Assembly (NCBI GenBank): GCA_035653595.1
Contig: DASRBO010000190.1
Location: forward strand, 1 to 64,000
Source of the DNA: DASRBO01 sp035653595
Lineage (GTDB): Bacteria > Actinomycetota > Acidimicrobiia > Acidimicrobiales > JAJPHE01
DNA length: 64,000 bases
Direction: 5' to 3'
The notes under the pieces were generated by a model. That model had not been told where the DNA came from. It saw only the letters and a list, made by a program, of their open reading frames with translations, and made no database searches. Shown here piece by piece: positions 40,197 to 48,069 of this stretch. The position numbers and the translations under genes were made by a program. Every line of letters starts with the position of its first letter. Position 1 is the first letter of the stretch.

Positions 40197-42580
40197 TCTG
40201 CTCCTCTGCCCGTGCGGCTCAGCCGGCGCAGCACCACCCGGGTCGCCCCCCGCCGTCGGCGGCGCTGGGTGCCCCCCTGCCGGGCCGGGGCCGGCGCCTT
40301 GGGCCGGCGCCGCCAGTAGGCCGGCGGCCCCGGGAGCTCGTCGTCGTACGGCTCCCGCAGGGACGCCCGGCTCAGGGCGGCCAGCACCCGCGACTGGAGG
40401 GGCTGGGCGGCGGCCAGCCGCCGGCGAAGGGAGCGCGAGTAGCGGCGAGCGACCTCGACGTCGTCCGGGGTCGTGGCCCCGGCCATGTCCCCGTAGAGGG
40501 CCCGGGTGACCAGCCAGGCCAGCTCGCCGTGCTCGTCGTCCTCGGCCACGTGGTCGAGGAACTCGATGGGCGTGGCGTAGGGGTCCCCGACCCCGAGGTC
40601 GGTGGCGGCATCGCGCATCTCGCAGTACTCGGCCAGGACCTCGGCCTCCGGGCTGCGGGCCGCCGCCCAGCGCCGGCGCCTCAGCCGCCGCCCCAGCCGC
40701 CAGGCGGACGGGAGGGCGAGGTAGAGCGCCACCAACAGGAGGATGAGGGGCAGGATCTGCAACAGCACCGTGCGGACCTGCTGGTAGAGGGCCTTGAGAT
40801 CGCGGATCTTCACCGGCACGAAGATGTTGACCGCCACGTTGGCCCCGGGCTGGATGGCCGGGTTGTACTTGACGTTCTTGTCGTTGTTGAGGCTGGCCTG
40901 CGCCCGCGGCGGAGTGGTCACGATCGGGAGCCACCCGTGGCCGGGGAAGTACACCTCCAGCCACTGGGCGGCGTCCTTGGGCCTGACGGTGTTGACCCCG
41001 TTCACCGGCTCAACGCCGTCGAAGCCGAACCCGATCCTCGATGGGACCCCGGCCCACCGGGCCAGCAGGGCCTCGGTGGCCACCAGCTCGAACGGGCTGC
41101 CCTGATGGTTGCCGGCCAGGATCCTCTGGACCTTGGACGGGGTCACCGGACTCGGGCTCCCTCCGCCGACGGCGATCTCGACCTGGCTGAGCCTGGCCAA
41201 CAGGTAGCTCATCCGGTCGAACGGGTTCAGGGGGGCCTCGGACAGCAGCGTCTTCACTGCCGGCGGGGGGCTCGGGACGTGGAGGTAGTCGGCCTTGTCG
41301 AAGCCCCTGGGCAGGCTGCCCGCCCCCCGCAGCTGGTCCGGTGTCGGGTACTTGGGCAGGGTGACCTGGTAGGTGAAGTTGGCCGGCACCCGGCCCACCG
41401 CCATCCGGAAGGTTCCGGTCCTGCCGTCGTAGAGGAGGTTCTGGCCCGGAGCGCTGATCGAGACCGGACCCACCACCCCAGGCAGCACCGGCGTGGTGCC
41501 CAGGTCGCGGGTGGTGAGGCTGACCGTCACGGTGGGGCCGCTGGTCGACCGGACCTCCCCGGAGGCGGGAACCGGCTTCACGTCCTTGGTCTGGTACGGG
41601 GGCAGCAGCCAGTTGGAGCCGTCGTAGACGTCGAGGTCGCCGGTCTTCCAGGGCCCGGTTATCGGGGCCTTCACCTCGAACAGGTCGGTGTCGGGCACGG
41701 TGGCGAGGGAGACCGCTTTGGGCTTCTGGGGTTTGGACTGTGGGTTGTAGATCGGCTTGGGGAAGAGGAACGAGGTCTGGTTGAGAAGGATCAGGAACAC
41801 CACCGCCGGCGCCAGCAGAGCCAGCCCCCGCACCGCCCGGCGGAGCTCGAACTGCCTGGTCAGCTGGGAGGCGCTGCGGCCGTCGCCGCCGAAGAGGACG
41901 GCGAGGGCGGCCACCAGGGGGACGAAGGCCAGTAGGCCGGCCAGCAGCTGCTGGTCGCTGGGCTGGGAGATGGCGGCCAGCAGCAACAGGGGCAGCGGGA
42001 TGACCAGGGCGGTCTGGGGCCGGTCCAGGGCCGCGCCGACCCAGGCCGAGGCGAAGCCGACGAACATCAGGATCATCAGCAGCAGGGGCCGCCAGCCGGC
42101 ATCGAACGGAACCGGCGGGCGCAGCAGCCGGCCGCTGTGGACGGCGGCGCTGATCTGGCTCATGAAGCCGCCCGAGGAGGAGCCGGCTCCCACCACCAGG
42201 GTGAGGAAGCCCAGCACCACAGCCACCGGCAGCATCCCGAACGAAAGGACGGTGCGGCGAGCGGGATAGCGCAGCGACAGCCAGGCCCACGCCACCCCGA
42301 TCAGAGCGGCGACCGTTCCGAAGAGGCGGGCACCCCAGGATCCGAATATCCCCCCCACGGTGAGGGCGGTCGCCGCCGAGGCCAGCATGGCGACCAGCAG
42401 CGGCCGGAACCGCACTGCCGCCGTCGTCGCCTGCTCCTCTTCCGGGGCGGGCGCCGGGCCGGTCGAAGGAGCCGGAGCCTCCGGAGCGGCGCCGGGCGCG
42501 CCGGAGCGGTCGTCGCCGGCCAGCAGCGACGGGGCGGCGATGGTCTCGACCGGGGCGGCGGGCTCCAGCGTGTCGGTCAT
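40193..42580 (-). CDS. TgpA/DUF3488-like membrane protein with a transglutaminase fold lacking its triad
   Basis: Protein of 795 residues. A Pro/Ala N terminus leads into about eight transmembrane helices (60-270), a long extracellular part, one more helix near 640 and a basic cytoplasmic tail. The transglutaminase-like core (about 470-575) keeps the frame of the family: GSPFELVATEALLARWAGVPSRI and AQWLEVYFPGHGWLPIVTTP. But the catalytic Cys is replaced (Pro of GSP), the His of the HAW motif is AQW, and the Asp is Val in IVTTP. It is therefore probably a non-catalytic scaffold. Translationally coupled with DUF58 and MoxR, the standard partners. Confidence 0.8.
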   Translation of the reverse strand: MTDTLEPAAPVETIAAPSLLAGDDRSGAPGAAPEAPAPSTGPAPAPEEEQATTAAVRFRPLLVAMLASAATALTVGGIFGSWGARLFGTVAALIGVAWAWLSLRYPARRTVLSFGMLPVAVVLGFLTLVVGAGSSSGGFMSQISAAVHSGRLLRPPVPFDAGWRPLLLMILMFVGFASAWVGAALDRPQTALVIPLPLLLLAAISQPSDQQLLAGLLAFVPLVAALAVLFGGDGRSASQLTRQFELRRAVRGLALLAPAVVFLILLNQTSFLFPKPIYNPQSKPQKPKAVSLATVPDTDLFEVKAPITGPWKTGDLDVYDGSNWLLPPYQTKDVKPVPASGEVRSTSGPTVTVSLTTRDLGTTPVLPGVVGPVSISAPGQNLLYDGRTGTFRMAVGRVPANFTYQVTLPKYPTPDQLRGAGSLPRGFDKADYLHVPSPPPAVKTLLSEAPLNPFDRMSYLLARLSQVEIAVGGGSPSPVTPSKVQRILAGNHQGSPFELVATEALLARWAGVPSRIGFGFDGVEPVNGVNTVRPKDAAQWLEVYFPGHGWLPIVTTPPRAQASLNNDKNVKYNPAIQPGANVAVNIFVPVKIRDLKALYQQVRTVLLQILPLILLLVALYLALPSAWRLGRRLRRRRWAAARSPEAEVLAEYCEMRDAATDLGVGDPYATPIEFLDHVAEDDEHGELAWLVTRALYGDMAGATTPDDVEVARRYSRSLRRRLAAAQPLQSRVLAALSRASLREPYDDELPGPPAYWRRRPKAPAPARQGGTQRRRRRGATRVVLRRLSRTGRGAE

Positions 42581-43872
42581 GAGCTCATCCCGGCTCCGAC
42601 CTGGTGGCGGAAGGCGACCGACAGCGGCACCCGGGGCCGCAGCTCGACGACCTGGCATCCGAGGGCAGAGGCCCGACCGAGGGTGTCCACCGACTCCTCG
42701 CCATAGAGCAGGGCGGCGACCAGGACGGAGAGGCCTCGGCCGAGCAGCTGGTCGAGGGCCCCCGCCGCCTTGGCGTCCAAGCGGGGTGTGATCAGCACCA
42801 GGTGCTGGTTGCGGGCCACGCTGTTGGCCACCCGCTGGATGGCGACATGGAGGGGGGCGTTGCGCACCCGCTCGATCCGGGCGAGCGCGTCGAGGTACTC
42901 GATGCGGGCCTTCGCCGTGCGCAGGGGCGGCAGGATGGCGGCCTCGCTGCCCTCAAGCGTCACCGAGAAGCCGTCCCGGAGATGGCGCACCCCCACCGAG
43001 GCGGCCGCCTTCACCCCCGCCTCGAACGAGGCGCTCACCTCACCTGCGGTGTGGTTGGCGGCGTCCTGGTCCAGGAGGATGGTGACGCGGTCGGTGATCC
43101 CCTGCTCGGCTTCGCGCACCAGCAACTGGCCGGTGCGGGCGTAGGCCCGCCACACGATGCGGCGGATGTCGTCGCCCGGGTTGTACTGGCGCATGCCGTA
43201 GAACTCGAGGCCCTGGGGCCATGGACGGGAGACGGGCGGGCGGATGGGCGGGTCCTCGAACATCCGGGTGAGCGGGCGGTCCTCCACCTGCTCCACGCTG
43301 GGGTGCACCAGCAGCTCGACCGGCTCGACCAGGACCGCCTCCCGGCGGGTCAGCCCGAACGGGTCTCCCCAGCGCACGACCAGGGGGCCGAGCCGGTAGG
43401 CGCCCCGCCGTCGGCACGTCAGCTTGTAGGCGAAGCTCACTCCGTCGCCGGATTCGGCCGTGGCCACCGGCACCTGAACGGCGTCGCCGAGGGCGTCGGG
43501 GACCCGCTCTTCGAGGATGAAGGTCGACACCCGCCGGGCGGCGGACAGCTCGACAGACATGGCGACCGTCTCGCCCTCGGCCAGGCGGGGCCGTGACTCG
43601 GACCGCCTGCCCTCGACCGGCAGGGGCCGGCGTCCGATGACGTAGGACGCCACCAGGACCGCCAGCAGTCCGTAGGACAGGAGGTAGAGGGGCCGCCCTC
43701 CGACCGTCCGGCCGAGGAGCCATGCGACCACGACCAGCACCACCAGGGCCATGCCCGACCAGGTGAGCCCGGTCACCCGCTCCACCGCCGCCTGGGCGCG
43801 CCGGACCGCACCGCCACGCGCCGGGGGGCGGGCGACGGTGGTGACAGGTGCGGTGACGGCGGTCGCGGTCAT
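42577..43872 (-). CDS. DUF58 family membrane-anchored protein
   Basis: Protein of 431 residues with two hydrophobic helices near 38-75 and the DUF58 core GLEFYGMRQYNPGDDIRRIVWRAYARTGQLLVRE followed by a vWA-like fold (VTILLDQDAANHT). DUF58 proteins act with MoxR ATPases, probably in assembly or activation of protein complexes at the membrane. ATG at 43872 overlaps the MoxR stop as ATGA. Two short hydrophobic stretches imply both termini are cytoplasmic. Confidence 0.9.
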   Translation of the reverse strand: MTATAVTAPVTTVARPPARGGAVRRAQAAVERVTGLTWSGMALVVLVVVAWLLGRTVGGRPLYLLSYGLLAVLVASYVIGRRPLPVEGRRSESRPRLAEGETVAMSVELSAARRVSTFILEERVPDALGDAVQVPVATAESGDGVSFAYKLTCRRRGAYRLGPLVVRWGDPFGLTRREAVLVEPVELLVHPSVEQVEDRPLTRMFEDPPIRPPVSRPWPQGLEFYGMRQYNPGDDIRRIVWRAYARTGQLLVREAEQGITDRVTILLDQDAANHTAGEVSASFEAGVKAAASVGVRHLRDGFSVTLEGSEAAILPPLRTAKARIEYLDALARIERVRNAPLHVAIQRVANSVARNQHLVLITPRLDAKAAGALDQLLGRGLSVLVAALLYGEESVDTLGRASALGCQVVELRPRVPLSVAFRHQVGAGMSS

Positions 43873-44903
43873 CGGGCCGCAGCAGCCACCGGTCGGCTCG
43901 AGGAGCTGCGCCGGCGGGTCGGCCGGGCGGGGGCACCGTCCTGGTCGGCGCTGGTGGCGCTCACCATCGGCGGCTTGATGCGCCCGACGACCCGCTCGAG
44001 GATGTCGGCGACTCCTTCCCCCCGGAGCACGGCGTCGGGGGTCATCATCACCCGGTGACCGAGCACCGGGGTGAGCAGGGCCTTGATGTCCTCCGGATAG
44101 ACCTGCTGGCGTCCGTCGGCCGCCGCCATGACCCTCGATGCCTTGGCCAGGGCTATCGAGGCCCTCGGCCCGGCACCCATGAGCAGGGCGGGCTCCTGGC
44201 GGGTGGCCGCGGTGATCTCCAGCAGGTAGGTCTCGACCGCCGTCGACAGCTTGACCTCGGAGGCGAGGCTCACCATCTCCAGCACCTCCTTGGGGGTCAG
44301 GACCGGCTCGAGGTCCTCCACCTGGAGGTGGGTCGCGTTGCCCCGGATGACCGCCCGCTCGGCCTCGAGGTCGGGGTAGCCCATGGTGAGCTTGAAAAGG
44401 AAGCGGTCCAGCTGCGCCTCGGGCAGGGGGAAGGTTCCGGCCAGCTCCACCGGGTTCTGGGTGGCCAGAACGAGGAAGGGCTGGGGCAGCTGGTGGGTCG
44501 TGCCGTCCACGCTGACGCTGCGCTCGGCCATGGCCTCAAGCAGGGCCGACTGGGTCTTCGGTGTGGCCCGGTTGATCTCGTCGACCAGGACGATGTTGGC
44601 GAACACCGGACCGGGCCGGAAGACGAACTTCATGGTCTTGGTCTCGATCACCGAGGACCCGGTGATGTCGCCGGGGAGCATGTCGGGGGTGCACTGCACC
44701 CGGGCCATCTGGGCGTGCATCGACGAACCCAGTGCCCGCGCCAGCACCGACTTGCCCACGCCGGGCACGTCCTCGAAGAGGATGTGCCCTCCGGCACAGA
44801 TGGCCACCAGCGACAGCCGGACGACGTCGTCCTTGCCGTGGATCACCGTGTTGACGTTCGAGACGAACTGCTCGAACAGCTTCCTGAACCTGGTTACGTC
44901 CAT
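43869..44903 (-). CDS. MoxR-family AAA+ ATPase
   Basis: Cytoplasmic chaperone-like ATPase of 344 residues. Walker A is DVPGVGKSVLARAL, Walker B is IVLVDEINRATPKTQSALLEAM, and sensor 1 is LATQNPVELAGTFPLPEAQLDRF, all typical of MoxR. It heads the MoxR-DUF58-transglutaminase-like set. The gap of 61 bases to the upstream MFS-ATPase gene holds GGAG as ribosome binding site and no evident terminator, so it may be read from the transporter promoter. Confidence 0.93.
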   Translation of the reverse strand: MDVTRFRKLFEQFVSNVNTVIHGKDDVVRLSLVAICAGGHILFEDVPGVGKSVLARALGSSMHAQMARVQCTPDMLPGDITGSSVIETKTMKFVFRPGPVFANIVLVDEINRATPKTQSALLEAMAERSVSVDGTTHQLPQPFLVLATQNPVELAGTFPLPEAQLDRFLFKLTMGYPDLEAERAVIRGNATHLQVEDLEPVLTPKEVLEMVSLASEVKLSTAVETYLLEITAATRQEPALLMGAGPRASIALAKASRVMAAADGRQQVYPEDIKALLTPVLGHRVMMTPDAVLRGEGVADILERVVGRIKPPMVSATSADQDGAPARPTRRRSSSSRPVAAAAR

Positions 44904-44964
44904 GTCCCGTGCTCCGATTCCTCGTTGCCTTGCCGGATGTTGATGCCCTGCACGCCTCTGCCGC

Positions 44965-47900
44965 CTACTGCCTCACCGAGCGGTTGATGACCTCCTCCGA
45001 GGTCCCCAGGTATGAGGCCACCACCTGGGGATGCTCGAGGACCTCGTCGGCCGGTCCCCGCACCACGAAGGTGCCCTGGTCCAGGGCGATGAGCTCAGGT
45101 GCCACCGACACCAGCAGCGGCATGTCGTGCTCGATCACCAGCATGCTGCAGCCCGTGTCCTGCTGGATCCGTCGCAGGAGCGGCCCCAGCTCCTCAGCCT
45201 CCCGCTGGGCGATGCCGGAGGACGGCTCGTCGAGCAGGAGGACCTTCGGTTCGGTCGCCAGCACGCAGGCCATGTCCACCAGGCGGCGCTGGCCGGTCGA
45301 CAGCTCACGCACGAACTTGTTGCGCAGCGCCTGAAGGCCGAACATCTCCACCAGGCGCTCGATGCGCCTCTCCAGCCGCGCCTCGCCTCGGGTGACCGTC
45401 GGGATGCGCAGCGCCGCCAGGGTGGCGCTCTTGGTCGGCAGCTGCCGGTCGAGGGCGACGGCCAGGTTCTCGGACACGGTGAGGGCGGGGAAGAGCCGGG
45501 CGTCCTGGAAGGACCGCAGAAGCCCCAGGGCTGAGCGCTGGTCCGGACCGAACGAGGTGAGGTCCTGGCCCTGCATGACCACTGAGCCCGAATCGGGCGT
45601 GATGAACCCGCTGATCAGGTCGAACAGCGTCGTCTTGCCGGCGCCGTTGGGACCGATTATCCCCAGGATCTGTCCGTGGTCGAGGGTGAAGCTCACGTCG
45701 TTGACGGCGTTGACGCCTCCGAAGCGCTTGGTCATGCCGCGCACCTCGAGCGCCGGCCCTTCCTCCTCCGGAGCGGTCAGCGGAGCGGAGGATGACATCC
45801 GCACCCGGCCCGATCCCCGCAGGTACACCGAGCGGAGGATGTCCGAACGGGCCATGAGCTCGGCCGTCGGCCCGCTGAAGCGAACCTCGCCCTTCTCCAT
45901 GAAAACGGCCCGGTCGGCCACGGTCAGGGCGACGTTCACCGACTGCTCGACCAGGATGACGGTGGTCCCCTGCTGGTGGATGGCCCTTACCGCCTCGATG
46001 AGCCGGGTGACCAGCACGGGTGAAAGGCCGAGGGACAGCTCGTCGATCATCAGCAACCGGGGCCTGGACAGGAAGGCCTGGGCCAGGGCCACCATCTGCT
46101 GCTCGCCTCCGGACAGGTTGCCGGCGGCGTTGTCGAGGTGGTCCACCAGCTCGGGGAACAGGTCGAGCACGGAGCGAGTCCGTACAGTGGCTTCGTCGGG
46201 GTGGACCCATCCGGCCAGGCGTAGGTTCTCGGCCACGGTCAGGGTGGGGAACACCCCCTTGCCCCCAGGCATCATCACGATCCCCCTGGCGGCGTGCTCG
46301 TGGGCCGGCAGGTGGGTGATGTCCTCCCCGTCGCAGAAGATGGCGCCGTTGGCCGCCTCGGTCAGGCCGCTGATCGCCCGGAGGAGGGTGGACTTGCCCG
46401 CCCCGTTGGTCCCGAGCAGGGCGATGATCTCGCCCTCGTCCACCTCGAAGTCCACGTTGAACAGGACCTGGACCGGCCCGTAGGCCACGTCGAGGTCGCG
46501 GGCGACGAGCAGCTTGGCCTGACCGGCGGCCTTCGCATCGCGGGAGACCTTGGCCGCCATGGCGGCGGCGGCGGCGGCCCGGATGTCGCCGGCGACGCTG
46601 CTGGCGGCCGAGGCGATGATGATCGAGCCGATGGCGAAGACCGGGGCCAGCGAGCCGATACCCACCCGGATGCCGTGGTGGTCGCCCATGTAGCCGGCGA
46701 AGAAGAAGAACAGGTAGCCGGGCAGGATCGCCAGCGCTCCCAGCGACAGGGCCAGGGCCCGGGCCCGGGCCGGCACGACCAGCGAGAGCAGGGCCTGCGA
46801 CGCCGGCGCCAGGATCGTCGCCATGAAGTTGAGCAGGCAGGACAGCCCCACCGCCACGAGCAGGTTGGGTGCGGCGGCGATCCCGAGGATGGCGAGGGCC
46901 GAGGCGACGCCCATCCCGCCGGCGTAGGCGATGACCCGGGCCGGCCTCTCCTTGAGAAAGGCGTTGCCGAGCACTCCCCCGACGAGAAGGCCGAGCAGGG
47001 CGAAGGGCTGCTGCACCGCCAGGAAGACCCCGCGCAGTCCCGGGCCGACGTTGAAGACCTGGTCGTAGTAGAGGGAGGTGAGGGTGGCGAGCCCGAGGAG
47101 GCCGCCGACCAGGAAGGGCAGGCTCCAGATGATCCGGCGCAGTGTCCGCACGCTCCACGCCACCCGCACCGACTCGCCGAACGACGGCGGCCGCTCCTCC
47201 TCGAGAGCCTCCTCCTCGGTCGCCCCCATCGCCCGACGCTCCTGCTCGCCCCGGACCGGCTCCCTCAGGACGAAGAAGCAGACCCAGGTCAGCAGCAGGG
47301 CGGGAACGGCCAGGATGATGAAGGTGACCTGCCACAGCGTTATGGCGGCGATGGCGCCGGCGACCAGCGGTCCCACGGCGCTGCCCGCCTCGTAGGCCAT
47401 CTGACGGAAGGTGAACACGCCCGGTCGCACCGCTGGCGGGTACCAGTCCGACAGCAGCGACTGGTGCACGGCGTCGGTCGTCCGGTTCAGGCCGGCGCCG
47501 GCCCGGGCGATGGCGAAGAGCACCACGGCGGGGACGATGCCGCTGGCGAGGGCGAAGACCCCCAGGCAGAGGGAACCGAGGCCGGCCAGCCAGGTCCTCC
47601 GCCGGCGGTCGGCCAGGTAGCCGACCGGCACCGTCAGGAGGATGGTCGCCAGGGTGGCCAGTCCCACCAGGACGGTGATGCCCGTCAGGTCGAGGCCGAA
47701 GAAGTCCTTGACCTCGGGAGCCAGGGCGGCGAAGGCCTGCTTGTCGAACTGGTCGAGGAAGGTGATGCCGGCCAGGACCAGCAGCGGGGTGCCTGGGGTT
47801 CCGCCGGTGGCCACCGACGGCCGCAGGTTGTCGGCGAAGGTGAACACCCAGCCCCGCTGGCGGCGCTGGCGGGGGATGGGGTCTCCGTCCACCACGGCCG

Positions 47901-48069
47901 GGGCGGACCCTCCGTCGCCTTGTGGCTCCAGCCGCAGGGGGGCCAGATCCATGACCAGCTCACCGTCGACGGGCGGGGACTCCGGAGAGGGATCCGTCGC
48001 CGGCACGTACGCCTCGGTCGTGGCAAGCCGCTTGCGGCCCCCGTTGCCCGAGCCCTGGGTCCGAGCCAT
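44965..48069 (-). CDS. MFS permease fused to two LIV-type ABC ATPase domains (LivF-like, LivG-like)
   Basis: A 1034-residue protein. After a polar N terminus, residues 95-495 are an MFS permease of about 12 helices with GYLADRRRR (motif A, near 150). An Ala-rich linker leads to ABC domain 1 (about 515-750): Walker A GTNGAGKST near 553, LSGGEQQ near 650, LLMIDELSLG and LVEQSV, the LivF pattern. ABC domain 2 (about 770-1034) has GPNGAGKTT near 806, LSTGQRR near 921, VLLLDEPSSG and VIEHDM, the LivG pattern. Both ATPases look active. ATG at 48069 overlaps the permease stop as TGATG, and a binding protein is encoded upstream, so a full LIV system is present plus an extra MFS domain. Confidence 0.88.
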   Translation of the reverse strand: MARTQGSGNGGRKRLATTEAYVPATDPSPESPPVDGELVMDLAPLRLEPQGDGGSAPAVVDGDPIPRQRRQRGWVFTFADNLRPSVATGGTPGTPLLVLAGITFLDQFDKQAFAALAPEVKDFFGLDLTGITVLVGLATLATILLTVPVGYLADRRRRTWLAGLGSLCLGVFALASGIVPAVVLFAIARAGAGLNRTTDAVHQSLLSDWYPPAVRPGVFTFRQMAYEAGSAVGPLVAGAIAAITLWQVTFIILAVPALLLTWVCFFVLREPVRGEQERRAMGATEEEALEEERPPSFGESVRVAWSVRTLRRIIWSLPFLVGGLLGLATLTSLYYDQVFNVGPGLRGVFLAVQQPFALLGLLVGGVLGNAFLKERPARVIAYAGGMGVASALAILGIAAAPNLLVAVGLSCLLNFMATILAPASQALLSLVVPARARALALSLGALAILPGYLFFFFAGYMGDHHGIRVGIGSLAPVFAIGSIIIASAASSVAGDIRAAAAAAMAAKVSRDAKAAGQAKLLVARDLDVAYGPVQVLFNVDFEVDEGEIIALLGTNGAGKSTLLRAISGLTEAANGAIFCDGEDITHLPAHEHAARGIVMMPGGKGVFPTLTVAENLRLAGWVHPDEATVRTRSVLDLFPELVDHLDNAAGNLSGGEQQMVALAQAFLSRPRLLMIDELSLGLSPVLVTRLIEAVRAIHQQGTTVILVEQSVNVALTVADRAVFMEKGEVRFSGPTAELMARSDILRSVYLRGSGRVRMSSSAPLTAPEEEGPALEVRGMTKRFGGVNAVNDVSFTLDHGQILGIIGPNGAGKTTLFDLISGFITPDSGSVVMQGQDLTSFGPDQRSALGLLRSFQDARLFPALTVSENLAVALDRQLPTKSATLAALRIPTVTRGEARLERRIERLVEMFGLQALRNKFVRELSTGQRRLVDMACVLATEPKVLLLDEPSSGIAQREAEELGPLLRRIQQDTGCSMLVIEHDMPLLVSVAPELIALDQGTFVVRGPADEVLEHPQVVASYLGTSEEVINRSVRQ

